Source: Adiantum capillus-veneris (Eukaryota; Streptophyta; Polypodiopsida; Polypodiales; Pteridaceae). Taken from it: a DNA stretch of 64,000 nt. The stretch lies in assembly GCA_014529385.2 (NCBI GenBank), contig CM043944.1:169579740-169643739 (forward strand), given 5' to 3'. How positions within the stretch are numbered: position 1 is the stretch's first letter; the number at the start of each line of letters is the position of its first letter. The position numbers and the translations under genes were made by a program. The notes below the pieces were generated by a model. The model ran no database searches, was not told where the DNA came from, and saw only the letters and a list, made by a program, of their open reading frames with translations. Of this stretch, positions 1-11,597 are shown piece by piece.

Positions 1-1236
1 TACTCTTGGAATCATATGTGGGAGAGGGACGGGTACCGGTCTTGGCATATGTGTGGATGATGCAGGATATGGAACATAACCGGGCATAGGTCCACTCGGA
101 TAAGGGCTAGGGAGCGGCACTCAAGGAGCATAAACAAGTGGTACAATTGGAGGTGTGGGGGCCATGTGTGCATAAGGGGCTAGAGGCACATACGGTCGAG
201 GCCCCATATTAGGTACTACGACACTAGGTAGTGGTACTGCGCTAACCGTAGATGTCATCGGTACATTCTCTGTCAGGCTTATCCCTGGAGTGAGCACTGT
301 GTTTTCCTTAATAGAGGGTTGAGCCAAGTTAGGGAAGCTAAAGTTGTCGCTCGGAGGCTCAGATTGCATAGAGACCCCAGGTGAAATGACGTAAGATGGG
401 TCCATGGGGCTCATTAGAGGAGTCTCCATTTCTGATAGAGTAGGCTGTTGAGCCTTGCTCGTATCCAAAAATCTCATGGGGCCAGTTGAGAGTATATTTA
501 CCCCTCGGTTTTGCCTTTCTGATTGAATAATGCCATGGATAACATTACAGATCATTTTCTGTTGATCTTCGAGGCTCGTGGCACTAGAGGTGGATCGTAC
601 AATCTCTATCCATCCTACATGGTAGGCGTGGCCAGAGTGTAGATCCGTCAACACCTCAGTGTGGAGGTCGTATGTCCAATGATCATTAATGAACAATCCT
701 TCTAGAGTCGACGTGTTAACGGTTTCTTGTGAGGTAGAAGCAATGTTGCTCCCCATGGTTTTACTTGTCACCAACGGTACTCTAGAGGGAACTTCTGAAG
801 GAGGCAGCTCAACAGGGCCTTCTTGGTAAGAAGTTGGCAGGATATCCACATGGACACTCTTTGGGGGTGTGGGGTCCACATGAAATGTGAAAGGAGAGTC
901 CACTTCCCCACCCCCTTCGTGTGCTTTATTTGCATCAGGTTCCGAGCGAGTAGCTCTACCTAATGTTTCCATGAAACGGCTAAACATACTAGTACTAGGC
1001 TGTGGAGCTTCGGGAGGTGCATGGCCTTCTCTCTCAGTGTTTTGGGTAGGGTATGCTTCCATGATTTCTGAGTCGGAGGAGGAATCACTAGCGGCTATTT
1101 TAGGGTCTTGGGTGGTGCTACCTTGTGTCCCCGTTGAGGGTCTAGAGCCTATCGTGGATGGGTAATGGGTGTCCGTATGAACAGAGGCACCCTCAATATG
1201 CTCGTGTTCTAGCACCCGCCCAGAGCGTAACTGCAT
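1..1236 (-). pseudogene. Family G gag-protease, N-terminal part with premature stop
   Basis: The frame opens with ATG at 1236 (MQLRSGRVLEHEH...) and reads 371 codons to a stop at 119-121. The intact relative at 31541-36712 has CGA (Arg) at the equivalent codon, so this copy carries a CGA-to-TGA nonsense change. The same frame continues beyond the stop to position 1 with recognisable proline-rich sequence. The encoded part is the variable Pro/Ser/Thr-rich N-terminus upstream of the gag core domain; no zinc knuckle or protease is reached before the window ends. It is probably non-functional as gag unless the stop is read through. Confidence 0.85.
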
Positions 1237-2080
1237 GTGCTTTTGATACCCTAAGGTGTCAAAAAGCTGCTCTAGGAGGCCTTGTGACTAGTTTTTTGCG
1301 TGTTTTTTGTTTGTTTTTTTGCTAGATTTTTTAGAGCGTGTCGTGGAATGGGCCGTGTGATAGCTCGAAACGAGCGTATCGCTAGGAGGGACGCGCTATG
1401 CTTTACAGCCCACCGTTTGGTTCTATTTTGCTCCAGAAAAGCCCGAAACAGTCTTTTCCTAGTTGGGGAACTAGGCTCCAAATAGCAAGTCTAAGGGTGC
1501 AAGTGGGAAGAGAAGGGAGGAGAGTGGAGGACTTGTCCCACATGCTCTCATTCCCTCTTGAGGGGGTAGTGTATATATATAAGAATGAGTCTAGTATATA
1601 TCATAAGACTGAGGACTGGGGCCTGGGCCTGTTGGGCTTGGGCTTGGGCAAACGATCCCGATCTAACTTTTATACAAACCAACCCGTCCGTTTTTATAAC
1701 TCACGTTTTTTATTTTCGAAAATCTAACCTCCCCCTCACTAACTCTGCGCCTAACTGTGCACAAACCAGAAAACACAGAAAATGCAGAAAATTGAAACTT
1801 GACAGAACTGTGCAGTGCAAACCAGAAAACGCAGAAACGCAAGAAATGCTAACTGTGTAAGCTGAAATCGGAGCTTAATAGAACTAACAAAACAAAGCTT
1901 AACCGAACACAGAAAACTTGAATGCAGTCAACAACATTGTGTCTTTCTCTACTGTTTTTGCATAACAACAATGATCAAACTTAAGCCGCGCCTTTCCTAC
2001 ATAAAAAATAGCTTCAATACAATTTACAGGTCGCCATTGGAGCTTCACGCGCAGCAGCTCCCCGGCAGCGGTGCCAAAAA
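1237..2080 (-). other. Family G leader with primer-binding site
   Basis: This untranslated leader lies between LTR and gag. The primer-binding site is at 2059-2076 (minus TGGCACCGCTGCCGGGGA), one base different from the full-length copy and of the GGCGCC-type used by many plant Ty3/gypsy elements. Positions 1764-1850 hold a few copies of a short A-rich motif (AAAACGCAGAAAT-like) that is strongly expanded in the other copy at 37310-37610. No open frame here looks real. Confidence 0.75.
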
Positions 2081-2311
2081 TGTCAAGGCTAGGGACTTGC
2101 TACGCGTCGTGTGCGAGCCACAAAGGCTCCTAGCACACAGTCATACAACAGACAAGCTCACAAGGAAGAATGGTGTGTCACTCACCTTCCTGCGTAGTTG
2201 CGAATGAAGGATTCCCGCGCCGCGAAGAAGAGGGAGACGCCGCTACGCCGCGCTCAACCGCCTCGCTGCCGTCGTGCCGCCGCAACGCTCGATCGCACAC
2301 ACACTCTCACA

Positions 2312-2345
<34 letters not shown>

Positions 2346-2644
2346 AGGAGATGGTGAAGGAGAAGGTGGAGATGGAGCAAGAGCAGCTTCTATTGCACAA
2401 TGAGAGAATGACTCAATTTTAGGTTTAATTGGCTTTTATGTGAGCTCACCCCATTCACACTTGGGCGCCCATGCTTAGCCAACTAACCCTAGCATGTTCG
2501 TGTTAGAGTGCGCCTCTCATCGGCGATCACTCTACCTTTCCCTATTGGACCGACAAACCCGGTGCCTGACTCTACTTAAATAAATAATACGGTTACGGTG
2601 TCCGTCGTAGACGATAGGGTGTCCGTGAGCCACGAGGGTTAACA
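2081..2644 (-). repeat. 5' LTR of family G element (solo side visible)
   Basis: On the plus strand it begins TGTCAAGGCTAGGG and ends GGGTTAACA, so it has TG...CA ends on either strand. It is 564 bp, the same length as the 37726-38289 LTR, and aligns with it along most of its length with many substitutions at the 2081 side. It contains a short CT/CA microsatellite at about 2312-2345 at the same place as in the other LTRs of the family. Confidence 0.85.
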
Positions 2645-2654
2645 CATGGCCATG

Positions 2655-2713
<59 letters not shown>

Positions 2714-3880
2714 GAGGTACAGACAATGTCGTCAACATATGCAAGCTTAAAAAAGGCAACAAAAAAAGGTACAGGTGATAGGCCTTTGAAACTATGGAAA
2801 TTTTGGCATACTTACAGGAGCCTTGGTATAGTAGAATTGAGCTGCTTCACTCAAGAGCCTCGGTTATCTGCCCAACTTACTTATAACTGAGCCTCGTGTA
2901 ACCACGCCCTAAAGTTCGCTTTCTATAGTTGTTGCTAATCCACGATGTTAGGGACACCTAAGCCATGGGGCCTTGCCTTTGCTTTTAGAACCACAAATCC
3001 CTTGGAGAACCCACGTTTGCGACTCTTCTTTTAAAATTTTATGGGCGTAGCAACGCGCGAGTCACATACTAGTTTATTTTTATGTAGAATAGAAAGTCTT
3101 TTGTCTTTACAATTGAAAAAGATTTTCAGTTCTTACATTCTGCAAAGGCTATCATTTTTTACCGTCTTACCCTTTACTTTTGCATTTTATGACCGCAGCA
3201 ACGCGAGGGTCACATATTAGGGAGCCTACTAGTTTATTTTATGTAGAATCGAAAATCTTTTGTCTTTACAATTTTAAAAACTTTTTAGTTCTTACATTCT
3301 ACAAAGGCTGTCTTCACTTTTGTATTTTAGATTATATGTTTTGTAAGATGTTTGGAATGAACAAGGAAGTGACAAGTGGAGGCCCTCTCTTTCCTTGAAA
3401 ATTTTAAGCTGCTTCATATATAATAGAGGTATAGAAATATAGAATATAGAAGTATATGTATACATTGATGCATTATATATATAGTATAGATAGTTTTGAA
3501 CTATTATAAAAGTAATATACATAAGATATGGGGTTCATGTTAGTACTACAAAGTTTGTAAGAAAGGGATTGGGCGATTGCTATAATCTCTGTAGGCAGGG
3601 GGTTGTGTTAGCTTTGAAGAGACCTGTTAGCTTTGAAGAGACCTTTTACATGGATTTTTTTCAATGTGGTTGCACGTTGATGGCATCGCCCATTAGATTA
3701 GGAGGGCCCTCATGAAGTAGGGAGGGGGTTGTAAACTCAAAAACTGTTTTGAGTACCCTCTCCTCCCTCTCCACCACTTGCACCTTAAAAGGGTGTAGTT
3801 AGTTTTCAAGCTTCTTACTTCCCTTCCATTTGGTGTGTTCTTCTCTCTCCACTAACCAACGTTCTCTCTCTCTCTCTCTC
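2645..3880. repeat. Non-coding stretch: (CT)n and a tandem duplication
   Basis: No convincing gene was seen. A (CT)n tract of about 49 bp is at 2661-2709. Two imperfect copies of a roughly 150-bp unit occupy about 3026-3172 and 3173-3330; each contains a GCAACGCG...CACATA(C/T)TAG string resembling a Helitron 3' end. A second, short (CT)n lies at 3862-3881, directly before the kinase gene's upstream region. A 45-bp segment near 2875-2920 resembles the dispersed repeat at 8273-8317. Confidence 0.6.
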
Positions 3881-4013
3881 TATGCACATGTGCACGGGCA
3901 AATGCATGCATAGGAATTTTCATTCACACCCACAGGCAGGCGGGGCGGACCTGCTTTACGTGGTCGTGCATGAGCAGTTGGTGAAATGGAAATGGTCTCT
4001 TTGTTGCTTTGTC

Positions 4014-4140
4014 TATAAAAAAAGGTTTCTCGTAAGGCTCATGGTTTCCCCAGCCAGGTTTTGACGATCGATATTTGCAAACACCCTTGATTTTGCACAA
4101 GGGCCCTTGATACCATGGTTGAGGCCCCGTGGTATTTAAA
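4014..4140 (+). promoter_or_regulatory. Candidate core promoter(s) of the receptor kinase gene
   Basis: Two TATA-like strings lie upstream of the kinase start codon: TATAAAAA at 4014-4021 and TATTTAAA at 4133-4140, about 430 and 310 bp before the ATG. A CT-rich tract, common near plant transcription starts, is at 3862-3881. No transcript evidence is available, so neither can be assigned as the real TATA box. Confidence 0.3.
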
Positions 4141-4449
4141 GCTGAGGGGAGGAGATGACTGACCAATGGCGTCTGAACGCTCAGACTTCAAGCGAAAACT
4201 TTCTGCCACTATTCACTTACGTGGGAATGGGCCTTTGTGTAACCTTGGGGACAACAGTCCTGCAACAAGCAGTACTTTCAGAATATCAAAGGCAAAGGCT
4301 GGAGGCTGTGAATGCTTTTGGCATCAAGTTTTGGAGCAGTTGTCCTCCTCTAGGCTGTCGGACCCGTTGTCCATTGATGAAATGAGCTCTTGCAGGAATT
4401 TGGGAACCTCTGTTTGAAGATCTCCCCCTTAATTTCTACACAAAATTCC

Positions 4450-7400
4450 ATGCCTGCATCCGACCGCTGTCGCAGCAGTCCTGCGCCCCCTCCGTTCTTG
4501 AGCGTCGCCGCAGCCGCGGTCCTGGTGCTTGCATCCCTCTACCCCGCGTCTGCTGCTGACAACATAACATTGGGAACAAAGCTCCTTGCAACAAACATCG
4601 GAGGCTGGGTTTCCCCGGATCGAAGCTTCCGCTTCTCCTTTTTCAGCAATTCTACAGATTCAAGCAGGTTCTCTGTTGGGGTCTCGTATAATTCAGCAGG
4701 AATCAACGACACCGTCGTGTGGACAGCTGGTGGCAACATCCAGGTCGGTATTGCTGGCTCCTTCGAACTTTCATCTAACGGAAATCTCATTTTGAGAAAT
4801 GACGCTGGCACTGCGGTCTGGAATAGTGAGACAGGTAACATGGGAGTTGAAGCTGCCTCCATGGGAGACGACGGGAACTTCATTCTTGTCAACAGTAGCG
4901 GCTCCACCCTTTGGCAAAGCTTCGATACACCAACCGACACTCTAGTGTCGAGCCAGCGCCTCCACCAAGGTGTGTCCCTCACAGTTGGTCAATATAGTGC
5001 AAGTTTGCAAGACTCAGGTAACTTATCCCTCAGCTATACTGGTAATGGTGGGTTCACTTATTGGAGCAGCAACACAGTTGGAGAGAATTCTACTGTTTAT
5101 GCCTTTTTAAGTGCAGAGCTTGCAACCTTTTCTATATACAATGAGGCAGATGTAGCTCTTAAATCATGGTTTAGCAAGGATTACATATCGACGGCGTTGC
5201 CGCGGCCTGTACGAAGGGTAACATTGGGCCCCGATGGAAATGTTCGAATCTATACATCTTCTGGAGGAGGTTGGGTTATTGGATGGGAGGCCCTCGAGGA
5301 TTACTGCCAGATTTACGCCTATTGTGGTCCTTATGGCCTTTGTACCTACAATGAAAGCAGTCTCATATGCACATGTGCAACACAAGCAGGGTATGTCTTG
5401 ATTGATGAGAGGACGCCTCGAAGTGGGTGCAGAGCGATTGCCGGCAATGGCACACAGGATTGCGCTATGGTGGAGCTCATCCGGACTCTACTCTGGACTG
5501 AAAGTAAGATCTTGCGCTATGGAGATTCGGAGTGTTCGTTAAATTGCTTGCACAACCCCGAATGCAAAGCAGCGACGGCACTTAGTGATGGATCAGGCAC
5601 CTGCCAGATGATACTTTCCAACAACTTCTTCAGCGGCAACCAGGAGCTCTCCATCTCAACCAATTCTTTCTTCAAGTTTTGTGGGTTGAATGTGCCGCCT
5701 GCCATGTCAACAAACTCATCTTCTATTCCATTGACGCTAGGGTCCGGAAAGGGGGGAAGCTCGGTAGCAGTGTCTGTGGTTGTCTCGGTGCTTGCAACAT
5801 TGGCAGTGTTGGCAGTAGGGCAAGTGGGCATATGGTGGATGTGTTGCAGGAAAAATCCCCGATGGGGGGGGTACTCTGCGCATTACGCATTGCTGGAGTA
5901 TGCGTCGGGTGCACCGGTGCAATTCACACACAGGGAGTTGCGGAAGGCAACGGGGAATTTCAGGGAGAAGCTAGGGGAGGGGGGGTTTGGGGCAGTGTAT
6001 AAGGGGGAGCTACCCATGACAGCCAGTGCGGGGGGAACCATGGAGGTGGCAGTGAAGAGGCTGGAGGGGTTGGCAGAGGCGGGAGAGAAGCAATTCAGGA
6101 TGGAGGTGGCAGTGATCGGTAGCACGCATCATATGAATCTGGTGAGGCTCTGCGGGTTCTGCACAGAGGGGAGGCACAGGCTGCTGGTGTATGAGTATAT
6201 GAAAAATGGGTCACTGGATAAATACTTATTTGCAGCAGGGGAGGGAGAGGACGAGGGGCGGCGGCAGCAGCGGCGGTCCGACATGGATTGGGATACGCGC
6301 TACAATGTGCTGCTAGGAACAGCCCGTGGGATCACCTACTTACACCAGGAGTGCCGGGACTGCATCATCCATTCCGACATCAAGCCAGAGAATATTCTGC
6401 TAGACGGCACCTTCACTGCAAAAGTGTCAGACTTTGGCCTGGCCAAGCTCACCCGCTCGGCCACTGCCGCCCACAATGCCTCTGGTCACCATGTCACCCA
6501 TGTATTGCGGGGGACACGCGGCTACCTCGCACCCGAGTGGCGTTCCAACCTGCCTATCACTGTCAAGGCTGATGTGTTCAGCTATGGCATGGTTGTTTTG
6601 GAGACTGTGAGTGGCCGCAAGAGCTTCGAGGCGCCGATGCTTGACATCTCAGCAGAGTCGGCGGCCCGGCACGTCAGCTTCCTGGAGTGGGTGTACAGGC
6701 AGTACTTCCTCCACAAGGAGGTGAGTACAGGTTTAAAAGCATAGTCTAGTTCAAATGAAGGGCTTAATGGGAATGAAGTCACTTAAAAAATGGGCTTTTT
6801 TTTACTAGTGCGGAGAGGGATGATATGATCAAGACACTTGTACAAAGGTGAGATATGAAGTTGATGAGAAGGACTTGTAGGGCTCTCATTCTCTCATGTG
6901 AACTAAATTATTGGTAGGCATAGGCCTCTTAAATGAACACATCTTTTTTGGAATGGAACCCACTTCTTCTTTTTTGGAACTTTAAATTATTGCAAGAGAA
7001 CAACACAAGAAGGGGCCTAGAGAAGGACCCATTCTTAATAACATGCCCTCTTTAGAGCGGTGGGTCACCGACTTGAAGTTGCATTTACAAACTAGAGCAG
7101 TGGTGCAAAATGTGTGTTAAATAGAGGTTTTCTTGCAAACTAGTTTGAGTGGGTAAGGTCTAGCCAAGAGAAGTGCTAGGTTTTCTTGGCTTTATAAAAC
7201 AAGCCTAAGTGCAGAAGGGAGTTAGCATACATTTGAATATTTAATCATTTTTGGTACTTACGGACCTACCTCTGCATCTGAAGTCTTGAAATCTTCTTTA
7301 GTTTGTAGATTTTGTGCTTCATGACTTAATTATTTTTAAGCTCGCAATGCCGCCGCGGGTCTTCACCTTGTTTAACAAGGTCTTTTATAAAGCTAGATGT

Positions 7401-7888
7401 ACAGTGCAAAGACTAAGGCAGCAAGGATAATGTCCCTTTTGCAGGTGGAGGGTGTGGTGGATGAGAGGATAAAAAATGCAGTGGACATGGAGCAGTTGGA
7501 GCGTGCCATGAAGGTGGCATTTTGGTGTGTGCAAGTGCAACCATCGTCGAGACCGTCAATGAGCAAGGTTATCCAAATGCTGGATGGTAGCATGCAAGAC
7601 ACTCAAATCCCTCCCATGCCCAAATCTTTTGGAGATCACTCGTCCAACATCATAAATCAAGAGGAGTCCAATTACTTGTTGAGGGATTTTGAGCAAAAGA
7701 GCTCAGCCCCACCATCAAGCATTGAGGTTGTATCTTACCCAAATACTAGATCTACCACCACTGTGTCTAACTCCACTTCTTCTCATCCTCCCAAGTTCAC
7801 TCCCATATATAGCTTGAACCAAAGCCTTGTTAGACATCAAGTACCTCCTCCTCCTCTTCCTCTTCATAATGTGCATAATAGCTTTTAG
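4450..7888 (+). CDS. G-type lectin S-receptor-like serine/threonine kinase, two exons
   Basis: Exon 1 is 4450-6720 and exon 2 is 7445-7888, giving 904 residues. The intron has a GTGAGT donor and TTTTGCAG acceptor and sits between codons. From the ATG at 4450 the protein has a hydrophobic signal peptide (about residues 17-37, ending PASAA) and a bulb-lectin domain. A cysteine-rich EGF/S-locus-like segment (YCQIYAYCGPYGLC) and a PAN-like region follow. A membrane helix at about 437-463 precedes a cytoplasmic kinase. Kinase landmarks are LGEGGFG at 508, the VAVKR lysine at 536, HSD with Asp643 in place of HRD, DFG at 661, GTRGYLAPEW, and RPSMSKVIQML in exon 2. The missing Arg before the catalytic Asp makes it a non-RD kinase. 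A cell-surface receptor role is expected from the family; the ligand is unknown. In-frame sequence upstream of 4450 has no ATG, so 4450 is preferred. Confidence 0.9.
6721..7444 (+). other. Intron of the receptor kinase gene
   Basis: This is a 724-bp GT-AG intron. The donor follows ...CTCCACAAGGAG and the acceptor precedes GTGGAGGGTGTGG. Removing it joins FLHKE to VEGVVDERIKN in phase 0, restoring kinase subdomains X-XI. Without splicing the frame would stop shortly after 6720, losing the end of the kinase domain. No embedded element was recognised. Confidence 0.85.
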
Positions 7889-8533
7889 ATTCATATAACA
7901 TCGGCACAAGTGCGATCCTTCGTCTTTGATTGCCCCTCCATTTACTGTCTGCATAACAATTGTAACTCATAATACCATGCCAAGAGAAAATGTAGCGCCA
8001 AACCTCTTGTCCTGCAAAATCCAGTGCGGTAAAAACTTGTGTAAACAATCAAAGGCAATTGGTTGAAAGCCCTGTGTCCTGCCAATGTTTATGTGTTTCT
8101 GTGGCAAAGAGCGAAACTCTGCAAACTATTGCAAGATGGCTTATCACTGACGAAGTGCGGGCAGATTCATAGTTTGCTACATATGTTACTACCCCTGAGG
8201 CTGCCATCAACTTGCGTGAACTAAAATAAGGCTATGGTCACACTGTGCTTACTGATAACTAAGCCTATCGAGGCTTACTGATAACTAAGCCTTGCGTGAC
8301 CATAACCTAAGTTGTGAACGCGACTTGAACTAGGTGTGCACTACTGTGAATCAGGATTAGCTCGTATACGTGCTAAAAAGAGTGAATTCAATGTAAACTT
8401 GCAGTGATCCCCATGTAAACCTGGAGCGATCTATTAAAAGGTACTCGTAAAATGGCGCCCCCTTCGGAGGAGGCATGGCCCCTCTTACCTTCAAGCCCCT
8501 TCCTCCTCGCAAATTCGTAAAGCAAATCAAGAA

Positions 8534-8588
<55 letters not shown>

Positions 8589-8789
8589 GTTCTCATAGAT
8601 CATAATGGCATTTTGGAGGCATGGATATAACATTTTGTTTCATATTTGCCTATGTCACGGGGGCTACACGAAACACAGCTGGATCAAGCTGCTTGTGATG
8701 TGATCGGGGGAGGGGCCAAAATTCCTCCATGCCTATATATAGTATAGATAGTGTGTTCTTTTCAAGCAACCCACTATCACAAATATCAC
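7889..8789. repeat. Kinase 3' flank with inverted/direct repeat and (CT)n
   Basis: No gene is seen. AGGCTATGGTCAC (8229-8241) and GTGACCATAACCT (8296-8308) form inverted arms with one mismatch. Between them, 19 bp (GCTTACTGATAACTAAGCC) is present twice, at 8247-8265 and 8273-8291. The right half is similar to 2875-2920, so this may be a small dispersed element. A perfect (CT)n tract lies at 8537-8582. Confidence 0.5.
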
Positions 8790-9451
8790 CATGTATCCTA
8801 TTGCCTTGGTACAAATCCTTCTTCTTAGCATTTGTCTGCCTCGTTGTCGTGCCGTGCCTTGGAGCCCAACCTACAGACGTCTCACTGTAGATCTCCCCCT
8901 CTACCTTGCCATGTTTGCCTTCAAGATTCAAGCGAATGTGATTGCATCTGGAGAGACACCCTCGCTTGGCATCTACCGAAAAACAGCACAGAGCTTCTTA
9001 GCCCTGCCCAAGTTGGACATATCCCACAATCAGTGCATTCCAAGAGACGACATCTCGGATAGAAAGCTCCTCGTGCACTTTTTGTGCTTTATGAAGTGCA
9101 CCACATTTGGGATATATGTCGACCAAGACAGTGCCAAATACGACATTTTCTTTCAACAACCCCAGTCTAACAATATCATCGTGCATTGTTTTGCCCATAT
9201 CAGCATCTTGTGTAATGCCACATGCCTTCAAGGTGCAAGTATACATGATTGCATTTTGAGAGATGCCCTCTCTCTACAGCTACTGAAAACATCATGAAGC
9301 TTCGTGACCATGACCCTTGCCTTCCCTTGTTCCCATTATAGAGCCCGAGCTATAGACGTCTCGTCGTAGCCCTTCGACTTGCCATGTTTGTCTTCACGAT
9401 GCAAGCGAATATGATTGCATCTAGAGAGACACGCTTGCTTTGCATCTGCCG

Positions 9452-9523
<72 letters not shown>

Positions 9524-9867
9524 TCATTTGTAGTCTTCCATATCCCACAATCAATGAATTCCAAGAAAAGAAATCTCGCATAGCAAGCTCCTCAAGAACT
9601 TTTTGTGCTTTATGAAGTGCACCACATTTGGCATACATGTAGACCGAGAGAGTGCCAAGCACGGCAATTTCCTTCATTTATGCATGACTACGAATATCAT
9701 ATTTTGCCCATATCAGCAGGTGCCAGTGTACATCATTGCATTTGGAGAGATGCCCTCACTCTCCATCTGCTCAAAATAGCCCAAATCTTCCTGACCCTGC
9801 TGTTGGACATATCTTGCAATCAATGCACTCTTGCAAGTCCTCATCGTAATCGAAAACGGCCCAGAAC

Positions 9868-9906
<39 letters not shown>

Positions 9907-10153
9907 CATCCCGGACAGGAAGCTCCTCAAGCACTTTTTGTGCTTAATGGAGCGCACCACATCTGGCATACATGTCTAACAAGGTAGATCTAAGGACAAC
10001 GTTTTATTTCATCAACCCCCTCATTTGGAGAGGTGCCCTCTCTTTGCATCTACTTAAAACAACCCAACGCTTCCTGATCATGACCAATGGTACAATGGTA
10101 AGGCATCCGATGGTGCTCATGCATGCCAACACTATCTACATAAGCCCTACATT

Positions 10154-10188
<35 letters not shown>

Positions 10189-10531
10189 CATTTGTTGTCT
10201 TCCATATCCTACAATAAGTGTATTTCAAGAGACAAAATCTTGCATAGCAAGCTCCTCAAGCACTTTTTGTGCTTTATAAAGTGCACCACATTTGGCATAC
10301 ATGTCGACCAAGGCACTGCCAAGCACGGCATTTTCCTTCAATTATGCATGACTACCAATATATCCTTTCGCCCATATCAATTGGTGCTAGTGTACACCAT
10401 TGAATTTGGAGAGATGCCCTCACTCTCCATCTACTCAAAATAGCCCAAAGCTTCCTGACCCTCTTGTTGGACATATCTTGTGATCAATGCACCCTTGCGA
10501 GTCCCCATCGCAACAGAAAACAGCCCAGAGC

Positions 10532-10578
<47 letters not shown>

Positions 10579-10845
10579 TCGACATCCTGGGGACAGGAAG
10601 CTCCTCAAGCACTTTTTGTGCTTAATGGAGTGCACCACATATGGCGCACATGTCCAGCAAGGTAGAACCAAGCACAACGTTTTCTTTCATCAACCCCTTG
10701 ACTAACATGTCAACCAAGGCAATGTGAAGCACGCCGTTTTCTTTCAATAACCTCTAACTAACCATATCATTGCAAATTCTTTTGCCCATATCCGTATCTT
10801 GTGTAATGCCAAATGCCTTCAAGGTGCAAGTGTACGTGATTGCTC
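8790..10845 (-). pseudogene. Decayed PLS-type pentatricopeptide repeat gene fragment
   Basis: On the minus strand, fragments such as VFGTVLVDIYPKCGALHKA and RDVVSWNALIVGYVQ are typical PPR repeats of the PLS class, which bind organelle RNA for editing or processing. A landmark encoding AQKVLEEL recurs at about 9069, 9590, 9921, 10251 and 10600, so units are about 330-350 bp (one P-L-S triplet) with one of about 520 bp. A sixth, partial unit lies at 8790-8960. The frames are broken by stops, frameshifts and GA/CT microsatellites at 9453-9520, 9870-9902, 10155-10186 and 10533-10575. No start, transit peptide or E/DYW domain is visible. The right edge is sharp near 10845. It is almost certainly non-functional. 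Confidence 0.8.
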
Positions 10846-11533
10846 AGGATCGTTGAGGGGAGAAATAAGAGAGAAATCGAGACAGAGGAGACCTTATGGC
10901 AACAATCATGTTGAAAGGGGCTCCCATTTCATGTTATGGTGGCCATGGTGCTCAACTTGGCACCTCCCGTTATAATTTTGGGCTCCTACACTACAATATA
11001 TGGACTGTGCTTCTTGTTGGTCGAAAACATTGTCCATTATTTTTGAAAATAGTGTAAATTCAAATTTTTGATAAATAAAAAAGGGAAAATTGCTTTTTTT
11101 TTGTAAAAATTCCTAAAATACCCTTTTATCTATTTTGGTTGGATTGTTCAAGATTTTCTAATCTTTCTTCCTTTTTGACAATTGAGATCCGTTTTTGAGT
11201 GCATGTAATTTGTCACAAATTCCCTCGCAAAAACAGGCGGTTATGTCTAAAAATAATGGAGGGATTGATCTCCAAAGCCTACATAACCAACTCAAATTCT
11301 CGTATTGATAGGCAATCACTCTTCTTATGAAAAGCTACAAATTTTTTTAGCTTTAGAGAAATTTAATCTCACGACCTGGGTATTTTGGGAATTTTCAAAA
11401 ATTTGAAGGGCAGTTTGGGAATTTATGACAAAATATTAAGGGTATTTTGGGAATTTTTGAAATTTGAGGGGTATGTTGAGAATTTCCATAAATTAGAGGG
11501 GTCGACTGGTGCTCTCTATTGTAGCACTGGCGG

Positions 11534-11597
<64 letters not shown>

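Larger units (their letters stand above)
1..2644 (-). mobile_element. Partial Ty3/gypsy element, family G (5' end only)
   Basis: This is the 5' part of a minus-strand LTR retrotransposon that runs off the left edge. Reading on the minus strand it has an LTR (2644-2081), a primer-binding site (2076-2059), a long leader (2058-1237) and the start of gag (1236 downward). The gag part is nearly identical to the full-length element at 28906-38289, so the two belong to one family. The leader and LTR are clearly more diverged from that copy than gag is. The outer target duplication cannot be checked because the 3' end lies outside the window. Confidence 0.9.

Noticed and set aside
4390-4449. Upstream extension of the receptor kinase start to 4390
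   Set aside because: The codon at 4390 is TTG, not ATG, and starting at 4450 leaves a normal signal peptide at the N-terminus.
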